Origin: Artocarpus heterophyllus | Taxonomy: Eukaryota; Streptophyta; Magnoliopsida; Rosales; Moraceae | Length of the DNA: 64,000 bases | Direction of reading: 5' to 3' | Assembly: GCA_025403435.1 (NCBI GenBank) | Contig: CM046327.1 | Span: 16,678,440 to 16,742,439 of the forward strand | Shown: positions 1 to 11,848 of the stretch, piece after piece | How the letters are laid out: each line of letters begins with the position of its first letter | Position numbering within the stretch: position 1 is the stretch's first letter | The notes under the pieces: model-generated | The model's database searches: none | The model's input: only the letters and a program-made list of their open reading frames with translations | Told to the model about the DNA's origin: nothing | Made by a program: the position numbers and the translations under genes

Positions 1-335
1 GATAGATCTCTACCATCGCAAGCAAGAGAGAGAGAGAGACGAGAGAGGGGGAAGAGAAACGACAATAGAAATGAACTAGTGATGACGATTTTAAATCTAC
101 TTCGTGAGACAACACAGGCGACAAAGCAGTGACAATGATCTTCGGTCTGCACCACTATGACTAGAACGACGATGAAAGAAAGAGGGAAAAGAAAGAGAGA
201 ATATGTGACATCGTGAATTTCTAGTGCATTAAATATGCAATAATTAAAGGATTATATTGAGTAAATTATGTATAAATTTTGTAAGTTTAAAGTTTATGCT
301 CGAAAATTTGTTAAGTATTTTAAAAGCAATTTTAG
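1..335. other. no gene seen; GA-rich then AT-rich flank
   Basis: A purine-rich GA run near 25-60 is followed by AT-rich DNA. There is no convincing coding potential and no recognised RNA gene. The stretch abuts the LTR-like inverted-repeat complex that starts near 336. Confidence 0.5.
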
Positions 336-2984
336 TGTCACAATAATTATTGTTTAAATCTAATTTCTATAATAAATTTAATAAGAATAAATATTAGATT
401 TTTAAGATTAAAAATAATGCCATAGTCCTAAACAAAGAAAGAATTATATGAAAATAAGCTAGAAAGCTTAATTGTTGCAGAATGTATTGCAACAAATTTA
501 AGATAGAAAGACAATAAAAGAAAAATATTGTATAGAAATATAAAAAACTCTACAGTATAAGAATTAAGCATAATTGAAATTATACAGTATTAGAACAATG
601 CAATGTGAGGATTATATGACGTAAAGTTAAGCAGCATAAAAATTAGATTGCATAAAGTTAAGCAGTTTAGGATCTATACTGTATGAAGGATGTGGATCAC
701 TATGAAAGGTTGTGAGACCTCATAAACTGTATAGGAAAGCATACTGGTAGTATGGGAAATATACCAACAGTATAAAAAAATACTGTTAGTGTAAATTTAA
801 ACTGTGTAAAGGTATGTGGGACCAACCATGGGACACTCCAAAGATGTGAAATTGTCCACATCTCTCTCATAATAGCTAATTTTAATATGTCGATAGGAGC
901 AAAGCTTTTAATTGCAATTTAGTCCTAAACTAGATTATTTTGCTAATAAGGACCTAAGTAATAAATACTAACTTGTCTCCATCTTTTGTTTTTTCATATA
1001 AACACGAAAAAAAAAACACACACCAATTCAGCTCCCAAGAAACCAGCCATAAGCCCCCATGTCCCTCTCTATATTTTTTAAAAATTCAACCTCTAATCAA
1101 GTTTAAAATCAAGTTCAAGTGCTCTAGTTCAAGAATAGTCACTTTGTATGTAAAAGATCTTAACCTCTTCTAGTGAGTTTTGGGTGTTTTTCTTGAGTTT
1201 TTGATGGGTTTCAATGGTGATTTTGTCATGGTTTTTGTGGAAAAGGAATAGCAAGGTTTTGAGCTTCATAGAGGAGGATTAAAAATCTAAGGAAACCCTT
1301 GGTAAAAACCCTAACTTTTGTTTTATAGTATTTTAGGGTTTTTTTTATTAAGTTTTGAAATTATTTTTATGAGAAGTGCTACAGATTATTGTCAAGGGTT
1401 TTGAGAAGCCTCCGAGTGCTAAAAGAGAGGACTTAAATTTTGGAATTGATTAGGTAAAGTTCTAGTCCTTAGAAACTAAGTTAAAGTTCACTTTTTTGTT
1501 TAATGCACACAGAGTGTTTGTTGTGTAATTTACGATATGCATGAACTAAGGCATGTAAAGTAGATCTTATAGTATGATTGGTTATGTTTTATGTTGTTAA
1601 TGATAATGATGATGGAAGGCTAGAAATTAGGGTTTTTTTGCTAAAAAGGAAAAGATTGTTATTGTCAAAATACAAAGTTTAACTAGTTTTCAAAGGAATA
1701 GGTTTTTGAGGGCATTATAGTTCAAATTATTTTCTGAGTTCAACGTGAGATTTATTAAAAACATCGAGTCGGACAATTTTCATGAAGAAATCCTGCTCAA
1801 ATTCTAATTGAATCAAGTTAAAAAACCCTAAATTTGGCTCTACTTGTTCCAAACTTCTATGAAGATGACTGATTTTGGAAAAATTTAAAAACAAGAAAGT
1901 TGTAGATCTCATCGAAACAGTTAAGAATTGTAGGTGGTTGGCAAAAATCTTTTACCAATATTAAGATATGAACTTAATGAGATTTTAATCATAAAATTTC
2001 AAAAAAGAAAATGTTTTGAAATAAAATGATTTTGATTAAGGAGCTTTTGTAAGTTTTAATCATTATGAAAAATGTACATTTTGGCATAAGAAAGATATTT
2101 TTGGTCCTAGGGGCAAAAACGTTGGGATTTTTTGTTTGGGACAAAAACCATAAAACCGTGTAGAACTGTATTTTTCAATATGCAAAGTTTGTTTCCTATA
2201 GAGCTAGGGCAACAAGTAATCTTATGTATGAAAGCCTAAAAGAATTTAGGAAATTTTTGAGAAAAACACGCAAAGGACGAATGGTTAAAAATCGTAAAGT
2301 TTGCTAAAAGAGATTATTTCGTGAAAAGAAAACTGATATTTTGTTTTTTCCACAATGTTTTAAGCATGAATGGTAAAGAAATGTAAGCTTTGATTTAAAT
2401 GGGATACTAAAGTTTTTTAAGACCCGTCAAGGGCAAAATGATCATTTTTTATAAAAAGGCCAAAACAGATCTTGAAACTCCGGATTTACAAAAACACCAT
2501 TTAGCGGGAATTTTTTCATAACCCTTAAGTATCAGGATGGTAAAGTAAAATGAGAAGTTTAGTAAAGTTATAAGATTTACGAAAACCCGTTAAGAGTAAA
2601 ATTGTTATTCTTAAAGAAACCGCTAAAACGGAGCCCGATCACTTTGAATTAGTGAGACACCCTTAGATAGAAAAAGTTTGTAATACGTTAAGTAATGAAA
2701 CCATTCAGTGAGATAGGAAATTTGACTAAGGAACAAGCATGTTAAGAAATAAAAGAGATGGATCGATAAGAAATGCGGCTAGGTAAAAAAAAAAAAATAG
2801 ATGTTCAATGTTTAAGTTTCATTATCAATTGAGTAGATTGATAATGAGAAAAGTTAGCTCCTTTGAAACATAACACCAAGCCGACTAATAAAAGGGAATG
2901 GATAGAGTTGTAACACTAGAGTATTATCTAGGTAAGTTTTAAATCTCACCTATGGCATGAAGAAAATAATTTTTCAATGCTATA

Positions 2985-3425
2985 TATATAGTTTTAATTT
3001 AATCTAAGCATGGAATAAAATTAAAATCTGTGTTTGGAGATGTGATGAAAATAGTTTTTGATTTATCAACAAATCTAATAAAATTTTAATGTTAATGATA
3101 CTAAAAAATATGCAATATGGATCTTAATTTCTTCCTCTTTTCACTAGGAATATGATGAAAAAAGAATAATCTCAATTGGATAACAAATAAAGAAGTTATG
3201 ATTTTTTCCTCAAATATAAAAGAAAGAATTTTAGCTTTTATTGTAGCAGAGATATCCGAGCATTAAAAGTTTAGAGAGAATCAAATTATGAAAACTTGGA
3301 TTTTTGATACTCAAAAGATTTAGATTTTGGGAGAAACAAACATGTATCCAAAGGATTCTTAATACTCAAATCCAAATTTGAGTCTAAAAAGTCCAAAAAG
3401 TTCTCGAAACAAATGGACTCATATA
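2985..3425 (+). repeat. MITE-like repeat, family B copy 1
   Basis: This block interrupts the left inverted-repeat arm. It matches 61912-62457 in the same orientation and 8255-8805 in reverse, sharing 'ggaataaaattaaaat' and 'aaaaaatatgcaatatgga'. It is non-coding. The better-preserved copies end in gggcc/tttggt-type termini, which suggests a hAT-derived MITE. Confidence 0.6.
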
Positions 3426-4230
3426 TATATGTGAAAAGTGTTCGTATTTGATATGCATGTTGTTTTAAAGAACAAACATGATTTAAAATGTGATTGTATT
3501 CGTTATGTATAATGTTTTAAAGTTTAAGTTATGATTTGCAATGTTTTTGTAATTATTATATTTATTATTTTAGACATAAGGTTATATCATTCAACATGTT
3601 CACTAAGCTTGCAAGATTGGTAATCTAAACTCTCAAGTTAAAGTAAATGTTGTACCAGCTATAATGTCTTGCCTTTTCGAGCCGTTACTTAACTCATTGC
3701 AAACATCCATGTAATCAATTTCTCGATCTTTAAAACTTATTGCATAACAAATGTAAACATAAAACTTATAACTTAAAATTTAAAACATTATACATTAACA
3801 AAATGCAAACATTTCTTAAACTTAACTTTTACAAACATATTGCAAAACTTGACTTGATCTTTAAAACATTAGACATATCATATGCAAATACACCTTTAAA
3901 ACAACTTACATAACAATTGTAAACACATTTGTCAACATATTATAAAGCATTTGAAAATCAATTTCTTCATGCTATAGATGAGGTTAGAAATTTACCTAGA
4001 TAACGCTCCAGCATTCCCATTTCATTTATTTTCCTTTCTTTAGTCAGCTTCTGTGTCTTGATCAAACAACACCTGACTTATTAGCTAACTTTTCTTATTA
4101 TCAATCTACTCAATTGATAACATAACTTAAACATTAACTGTTCATTCCTTTTTACTTAACTTCGTATCCTTTCGGTTTACTTTTCTTTTACTTTGTATCC
4201 CATTGATTTACCTTTCCTTTACTTAACTTT

Positions 4231-4355
4231 GTAAACTATAAGTTTACTTTTGAATTGTAAACCATCGGTTTACCTTTCTTTTGTAAACCATCGGTTTACT
4301 TTCTTTAACTTTGTAAACCAACGGTTTACCTTTCCTTTGTAAACCATTGGTTTAC
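4231..4355. repeat. tandem array of 17-bp near-palindromes
   Basis: Five copies of GTAAACCxxxGGTTTAC-type near-palindromes start at 4231, 4257, 4282, 4312 and 4339. They are separated by T-rich spacers of about 8-13 bp. No comparable array is visible in the matching part of the other inverted-repeat arm, so it was probably amplified locally. Confidence 0.7.
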
Positions 4356-7300
4356 CTTTCTTTTACTTAACTTTAACATACCATACTTAAATTTCCTATC
4401 TTACTTGACAGTTTTGTTATTTAAAATATTATAGAACACTTTTTGTCTAAGGCATTTTGCTAATTCAGAGTGTTTGGCTCCGTTTTAGCTGTTTTTCTTA
4501 AAAATGATGATTTTAACTTTAACGGGTTTTTCGTCAACTTTGTAACGTTACTTAACTTCTCATTTAACTTTACCATCTCATAACTTACATTTTACGAAAA
4601 AATTTCCCACTAAGGGGCGTTTCGATATCGGGCGTTTTGGATCCGTTTTGGCCGTTTTACAGATTTTGTTCTTGACAGGTCTTAGAAAACTTCGGAACAG
4701 TTTTAAAACAAGTCTGATGTTCTATTACTTTTCATAACATTATGAAAAACAAAACAACAGTTTTCCTTTCACTGAAACTTATTTTGTCAAAACTTTAAAG
4801 TTAAAATTCTTGACAATTATGCCCTTAATGTTCTTTTCTTTTCTTTCTTAGTAAAACTTTAAATCCTTTTAAAACTTAACATCTATGATTGCTTGCTGCC
4901 TATAACAGTGTAGTAAACCAATATTTTTTAGTGAAAATCCAGTTTTACACAGTTTTACGGTTTTGGCTTGAAACATAAAATTTTGACATTTTTGCCCCCA
5001 AAACCAAAACCACTGTTTAATAGCTATACGTTTAGTTTTTCGCAAGGAATAAAACTTTCAAAAGTTCCTTGGTCAAATTCAAGACATTTCATAATATTTT
5101 TCATTTTATAAAATTTTATACTTAAAATCTTATAAAATTCATAACTTATAAATTGAGCAAAATTTTGATAAACTGTCTATGCTACCTTAAAAGTTTCGAT
5201 GAGTTCTACCATTTTTGTGTTTTAAGTTTTCTAAAATTTCAATGTTAAAGTAGACTTTTTATCTAATTTTTGAATTTGTTGAACTTTTGTAAAACTTTTC
5301 AATTTAGTCCTTTTGAAATTTTACAAAACTTTGTTTACAAAAGTTGTTTCTCTCACTGTTTTGGCTGATTCTATGCCTTGTTTGGAAAATAAATTGGCCT
5401 CTAGGGCTCTCAAAATCAACATTCCTTAAAAACTAGTTAAACTTTGTATTTAGCAAAATTTAACAATCTTTCCCTTTTTTACACAAAACCCTAATTTCTT
5501 AACTTTTCATTATCATCATCATCAATATAACTCATATTAAAATCATGCTATAAAGTCTCTTTATACATGACATAGTCTAAAAAATACAAACCATAATCTT
5601 GACTTATGAAAACTATTTTTTTCCAAGACTGGGTTTAAGATTCTTACAAAAAATTCCTCCAAAATTTTAACCCTCTACTTATATGCTTAAACTTTATTAG
5701 CTTCCTTTGTTGTAAACTATGACAAAATTTCATTAAAAACCCATCTAAAACTTTGAAAAAAATCACTAAAACCCTTAAGAAAAAGGTTGGAATTTTACCT
5801 CCAAAACTGCAAAACTTTGCACTAATACTTGAGCTCACTTTTAAGCTTGATTGGGGGTTTGTGTTCATCAAAAGTGAGAGAAAATTTGCCCAAAGGGCTG
5901 GCAGTTCTATGAAGAGAAAATGGTCTCTCTCTTTCTCTCTCTCTCTTTTTCCTTTCCTTTCTTTTTCATGCCTTTTGCATGAAAATGATGGAGACCAACT
6001 TTTAGTCTCCTTTGTGAACACACCACCAGTGCACTTTTAGAAAGGGTGAGGTGTCCACTTGTCCACGTTAAAGGTGCAATCAAGTGGGCCCCACAAATCT
6101 TTCTTTAATAGTCCAAATTTATATTAGTAGTATTTTTCATATACTGCTTGTATATATCTCATACTTCTAGCATTCTTTTCTATACTATATTCTATAATCC
6201 ATAAGCTTCCACATCATCCACACAGTGTATTTTCTATACTGCTTAGCTTAACACAGTCTAATTTTTATACAGCATTACTTTATGTAGTATAATTTTCAAA
6301 CTGCTTAAGTTTATGCAATATTATTTCTATACTGCTTAATTTTATCAGTATAATTTTTATACTACATAACTTTGTCAGTGTAATCTTTATACTGTATTTT
6401 TCTTATACATCATAATTTCCATACTATGTATTTCTTATAACGTATTTTCTGTCTTAAAATTTGGTACAATATATTTTGTAACAATTAAGCTTTTCATCTT
6501 ATTTTCATTTCATTCTTTGCTTATTTAGGACTGTGGCATGATTTTAAAATCTTAAATATCTCATTTTCATCTTTATAGAATTTTTCCTTAAATAACCTCA
6601 ACAGTCGTCTGATTGGTAGGCCGCCTGAGACCATCGACAAGGCGATCACATGAGTTCGGCAAGCCATTCGAGGCAAAAATTAAACTCTACCTTAAAGGCA
6701 TTTCATCGGCAAGCCAAAGCAGGGCTTCTAACAAGCCGGTCGATAAAGCATTTCCGTCAGGCCGATCCTCTGAGTTCGACAGGATGAAAGTGCTCGAGTG
6801 TTACACTAGCATCCTTAATGCGAAGTTTACGAGTTATGTTAAAGTTATGACCACGTTGTTTGATGGTCTTGCATAAGAGAAGCATTATGCTCTCATACTT
6901 TATGATATTGGTACGAACACTTAAGTTCACAGGACAAAGAAAAGACAAGAATGATGATAAAAAATTCAAGTGGGTAAGAATGATAATAAGAAGTCCATAA
7001 TTAAAAGTTCGTAATTAAGTATAAATGTAATCATGCATTATGATATTGCTTACATTCCTTTTAAGTAATGCTTTTATAAGGAATGATTTGTGAAAATATT
7101 TTATGAGAAATGTTTAACAAGAAATATTTATGAAAAATATTTTATGCAAAATGTTTACAAGAAATGTTACAAGTAAGATGTTTTACGAGAAAAGTTTTTA
7201 AGAAGAAAGTTTCATAAAGAAAGATTTAATGTTTTGTGAGATTATGTTTGGACTTACTCAGCAAAAGCTTATTACAAGTTCCTTCATGCTGTAAGTACTA

Positions 7301-7889
7301 CTACATAAGACCAGTAATGCTAGTGGAAGAGCTCGATGTTGCAGTGACAGATGCGAAGGTTGGGTATGGGGACCATTACAATATTTTTCCGCTACTTAAA
7401 GAAAATGTTTTCCACTACTTAAAATTTAAGAGATTTTTAATAAGTATATGGTTCTTAATCAGTTTCAGAAAACATTTTGATAATTTTAAAGTCAAGTATT
7501 GAACTATGTCTCAATTTCAGTTGCAACGAAAGTTGCAACAGTTTCAAGAATGTTTGAAAAAAAGTTTTATGAAAAAAATTTACCAAGTATTTTTTTCTTA
7601 TTAGTAAGTGAGATTAAAGTTAAGAAAATGATATTTAAGCAAGCTAAGAAAAGGCTGGTCGTTATAGAAAACATAAACAAGGAGAGAGAGTGAGAGAAGA
7701 GAGAGAAAAATATGGGAAAAATATGAGAAAGATGATGACTAAATTTTTTTCTTTTCTTTTTGAAAGAGATTAAAATCTATGGCATATATTTTCTAAGTTT
7801 AATAATTTGTAGCATAAGAAATTAGATTGGTTAAAAAGGTGGGATATTGTGTCGTTTTCTCTTTCCAGAGGACCATTTCTATTGGGTTA

Positions 7890-8050
7890 ACTACTAGGGT
7901 GTTTGACATAGTAGTGGGAACCATTGGTTAGAACTGTTTTTGTTATACATGTGATAGCTTTACACTGTAGCAACTTTTTTTCTTTTTACTGTAGCATGTG
8001 AGAGTTTTACACTGTTCATAACTAAGTTAGTGGTGTAAACCACCCTTAGT
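7890..8050. repeat. MITE-like repeat, family A
   Basis: This short element is internally symmetric. It contains 'gatagctttacactgtagc' and 'actgtagcatgtgagag', which recur at many other places in this window. Edges such as 'gggtgtttgaca' and 'gtaaaccaccctta' suggest short terminal inverted repeats. It is non-coding. Confidence 0.55.
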
Positions 8051-8254
8051 TAAACACACGGTACAAGTAAAACCAAATGTATCCAATCAAAAGTCAACTG
8101 GGTTAGGTCAACCCAGCGTCTTAGTTAGGTTTGATGTAATAGACCTGACGGGTCAAGATTTGATGGTTTTGAGTGGGTTGACTTGTTTTTTGTCTAGCTT
8201 TGGCTGTCATGGTTGTGCTTCCCATCCAAGAAAGCTACGCAGGAGATACGAACC

Positions 8255-8805
8255 TGGGGTGAATTATGGTTTGTTTGTTTCAAGTATTATTTGGACTCAA
8301 TGGACTCAAATTGGATTCGGGTATCAAGAATCTTTTGGATACATGTTTGTTTCCCTCAAAATCTGAATTCTTTAAGTATCAAAAATCTAAGTTTTTAAAG
8401 TTCTTATCCCTCTAAACTTTTGATACTCAAATATCTCAACTACAGTAAAAACTAAAATTCTCACCCCTATATTTGAAGAAAACAATCATAACTTCTTCAT
8501 TTGATATCTAATTGAGATGATTCTTTTTTTATTGTGTTCTTAGTGAAGAAATTAAGATCCATATTATATTTTTTAAAATTATTAACATTAAGATTTTATT
8601 AGATTTGTTAATAAATCAAAATCTATTTTTACTACATCTCCAAACACAAATTTCAATTTATTCTATACTTAGATTAAAACTTAAATGCACATCTAAACAC
8701 CAATTCGGATAATAATTCAAATTATTAACTCAAATCCTAATTTAAATCATACTAACTCAAATCAAATCACTAATTTAAATCAATTACCAAACAAACCCTT
8801 AGAAA
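8255..8805 (-). repeat. MITE-like repeat, family B copy 2 (reverse)
   Basis: This is the reverse complement of the repeat at 2985-3425 and 61912-62457. It opens with tttgtttgtttc and closes with ccaaacaaaccctta, the kind of ends seen in hAT-type MITEs. Short ORFs in it (8160-8398) come from the repeat and are not genes. Confidence 0.6.
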
Positions 8806-9189
8806 AATGCCACTTTCTACGGAGTTGGGGTTCAAACATAAAACTTTAAGCATAATCCGCCAAAAAAAAAGAGTTGTACCGTTGAATAACTCTATTTCAA
8901 AAAGTGCTGCTGCTATGGAGAATCATTTAGGTGGCAAAACTTATAGTAGGATATGTATTTTTGTTCTATTGGTAGGTTCTGTTAAATTAGTCGTTGGATT
9001 AAATTTTTAAAAGTATGATCCATGACTAAAAATAATTATATGTCGTGTGGTCTAAATTTTTAACATGAACACCAACATAAAAATAATTAAAATAGTATTA
9101 TAGACTGACAGGCTTAAAATGCAAATCCTCGGCCTAAGAACTCGACGCGATGGATGAGAACTGGACTTTCTGACTGAGCCCATAAAATA

Positions 9190-9582
9190 TGGGCCGCAAA
9201 GATGGAGCCCACAAACCCTTCACTAGAAAGCGGCGTTCTTAAGTACGTGGGGGCTGGGTTCACGAATCACGTGAGGGTGAGGGTGGGCACTGTGGCGTGG
9301 TTCTCACGCGAGAATAATTCCTCTCAAAAGGAAAATATAAAATTAAGAAAAAAGGAAATAATAAAAAAGTCTGCAAACTCATTGACTTTTTATTTACTTA
9401 TTTATTTATTTTTCTGAATTCCAATTTTATAATCCGAAAAAAAAGAAAACACAAAAGCGACAATTACGGGCTTTCTCCCTCTTCACCGCTTTGTCTCTCC
9501 GCCCAAAAGGTTTCAGACCAGGGGCATAATCGGAATTCGGAAGAGAAATTGAGGACAACGTTTCGTTCGCTCTCCTATAAAT
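9190..9582 (+). promoter_or_regulatory. putative promoter of the SUMO E2 gene
   Basis: A TATAAAT box lies at 9576-9582, about 90 bp before the ATG at 9672. The leader between them is rich in GA (gagagagaaa). A TGGGCC (site II-like) element occurs at 9190-9195, which is common upstream of constitutively expressed plant genes. The assignment rests on position and motif only. Confidence 0.5.
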
Positions 9583-9671
9583 CAAAGTCGCCAAAGACGT
9601 AGAGAGAGAAACATTGAGAGAACGGAGTTTTTTGAAGAGAGAGAAAGAGTTCTAGAGAGAGAAAACGAACC

Positions 9672-11848
9672 ATGTCGGGTGGTATTGCTCGTGGCCGTCT
9701 CGCTGAGGAGCGCAAGTCCTGGCGGAAGAACCATCCTCATGTCTGTAAAATTGTCTCTTTTGCTCTTCAGCTTCTTTTGCTTACGCTTTTGATTCTCCTC
9801 TGTTTTGCTCGCGAAGCTGCAATTTTTATTTTGAAATAATTTTTTTGGTTGATTTTTGAATTTTGATTTTTTGTAGGGTTTCGTTGCGAAGCCGGAGACC
9901 CTGCCCGATGGTACGGTCAATTTGATGGTGTGGCATTGCACTATCCCTGGAAAGGCTGGGGTGAGAATTCCTATACATATAATTGCTATATCTATTCATT
10001 TTACGAAATCCCTAATTCTCAATTTTTTTAATTTTAGTCATTATGTTTTTTTGGTTTGTTTCTCCATAAATGTTTAATAATATGTTGCTATGATGGTTAT
10101 TTTGTTTTTTGATAGTTTTTTTTTTCCTTGGTGTGTTCTTTGTGATACATTTTGTATATTGCCAAGATGTTTGTGCTTGATTTATGGGCTTCTTCAGAGC
10201 TTAACTTGGTCTTAAAATGGAAAGATGATTATAGCATGGCTTGTATCAATTTTGGGATTAGAAGTCATTCTGGATGCTAATCTTCTTGAAATTATTCTAT
10301 AACATTGGTTGCAAGTTGAATTGTGCCTCACCTTATTGATGCCCATGTCTTTAAATTGACAACCCAATGTGTTAATATGATATGACAATAGTGACATCTA
10401 GAGCAGAAATTTTCTTAATTTAGTAGCTTGACACTGCAAAGTTACTTCAGTACTGAACTAAGAACAATGGGAAATAAAGGAAATAGGGTTTTCATACCGT
10501 CAAATCATGACTTCTTACTCATGGTCACATTTGTGTCCTTTTGACCTTCTGTTACCACTACTCTTTGCAGGCTGTGAGGCCTCTTTAGGTGTTCTCCAGA
10601 TGGGACCTCAGTATGTGGTACACATAGTCATAAGTGTTGTTTTATCTGATTCTTAATAACCACTTGGAATGCATGTTAGCCTTGAAAATAACAGTTAGAT
10701 GTTATTTTAGGATAGATGAGCATTTTCTTTCTTTGTGTAATATATTTAGGCTCCTAATGTTTTGCGTTGTAATAAAAGTAAGGTTGTGTTAGTTTTTGGA
10801 GGCAATTTCACTTGAGCTGGAGAAGTGCTATGAGAAGTTCTTTTTCTGGATTGAATATTCATGGGGTCTTTATCTCTATTTCTATGTTTTTCCTCTGTTA
10901 TTTTTGAAAATATCTTTGAATTATGCAGATTATTTTTTTTTTTCCCGATTTGGTTAAGTAGTCTTATAATCAAATTTTTGGGATATATTCTTGTCACACG
11001 TGATGTTGCAGACGGATTGGGAGGGTGGTTTCTTCCCACTTACTCTTCACTTCAGTGAGGACTACCCAAGCAAGCCTCCAAAGTGTAAGTTTCCTCAAGG
11101 TTTCTTCCACCCAAATGTGTACCCATCTGGAACAGTTTGCCTATCAATTCTTAACGAGGACAGCGTAAGTACTTTTTGCTTGCTTTTCTGGTTAAGATTA
11201 ATTGGATATTTAGTGTGGTTTATCAGAATGCTTGTCCTGTGTGCAGGGTTGGAGACCGGCCATAACAGTTAAGCAAATACTTGTGGGCATCCAGGACCTG
11301 CTGGATCAGCCAAACCCTGCTGATCCAGCACAAACGGAAGGTTATCATCTCTTCATCCAGGTAGTTTTTCTCTTAATAAACTCCTGTTTCTTTTGCTTTG
11401 TAAATCTTCTAATAGCTTAGTTGAATAAAGCCTTTTGGTTTCCAGTGGAATGTTTACTTTTTCCTGCTGAAAGATGGCAAACCCATATTCTCTAATGATA
11501 TGCGGTTTGATGGTTGGTTCAGTAAACAGACAGTTCAGTTTAGTTCTTTAAGAAATTTCCAAACTTTGTAAAGTATGTCATTAGAATCTGCACATTTCTA
11601 ATCGTGGTTTTCGATTTTGATGCATTATTATGCTATAAAATATGGTCGTCTCTAGATGTGGAAGGATAGGGCTTTTTCGCTTGATGTGCGATGATAATTT
11701 TAAGTGTTTATCTACCTTTGCTTGTGTCTTATAAGATATATTTTCTTTTGATCTCTTTCATACCTTTTACAACTTGGTTGGGCAGGATGCTGTAGAGTAT
11801 AAGAAGAGGGTCCGTCAGCAGGCCAAGCAATACCCACCTCTGGTCTAA
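9672..11848 (+). CDS. SCE1: SUMO-conjugating enzyme E2 (UBC9/SCE1)
   Basis: This enzyme accepts SUMO as a thioester from the SAE1/SAE2 E1 and passes it to lysines on target proteins, mainly in the nucleus. Coding exons are 9672-9740, 9877-9960, 11012-11164, 11247-11360 and 11786-11848. All introns are GT-AG and phase 0, giving 160 aa, the usual UBC9 length. The N-terminus [19 protein letters not shown] is the basic SUMO- and E1-contacting helix. The HPN motif precedes the catalytic Cys94 in [12 protein letters not shown], followed by [12 protein letters not shown] and the C-terminal helix ending QYPPLV. No frameshift or missing residue is visible. The first intron (136 bp) is short and the second exceeds 1 kb. 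The neighbours are repeats and give no functional hint. The start is fixed by matching the family N-terminus and by the TATA box 90 bp upstream. Confidence 0.97.

Larger units (their letters stand above)
336..7666. repeat. LTR-like sequence folded into a large inverted repeat
   Basis: Two arms, about 336-2980 (+) and about 3940-6603 (read on -), are imperfect reverse complements over about 2.6 kb. For example, the text around 420-500 (starting near gccatagtcctaaa) reappears reversed near 6470-6550, and the text around 2820-2970 reappears reversed near 3960-4110. The segment about 6790-7666 resembles about 47400-48574 of the solo LTR further right, including a shared 'ttaaagttatgacc' stretch and a '..gttata' end. 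The simplest reading is one LTR-like sequence (+) with a second copy inserted in the opposite orientation at about 3660-6603. I found no clean target duplications and no proteins here. Short ORFs inside (for example 5644-6021) are not genes. Confidence 0.6.

Noticed and set aside
331..7671. Target-site duplication framing the whole left LTR-like complex
   Set aside because: Candidate flanks tttag and gaaaa do not match, and nested insertion and decay make the outer ends uncertain.
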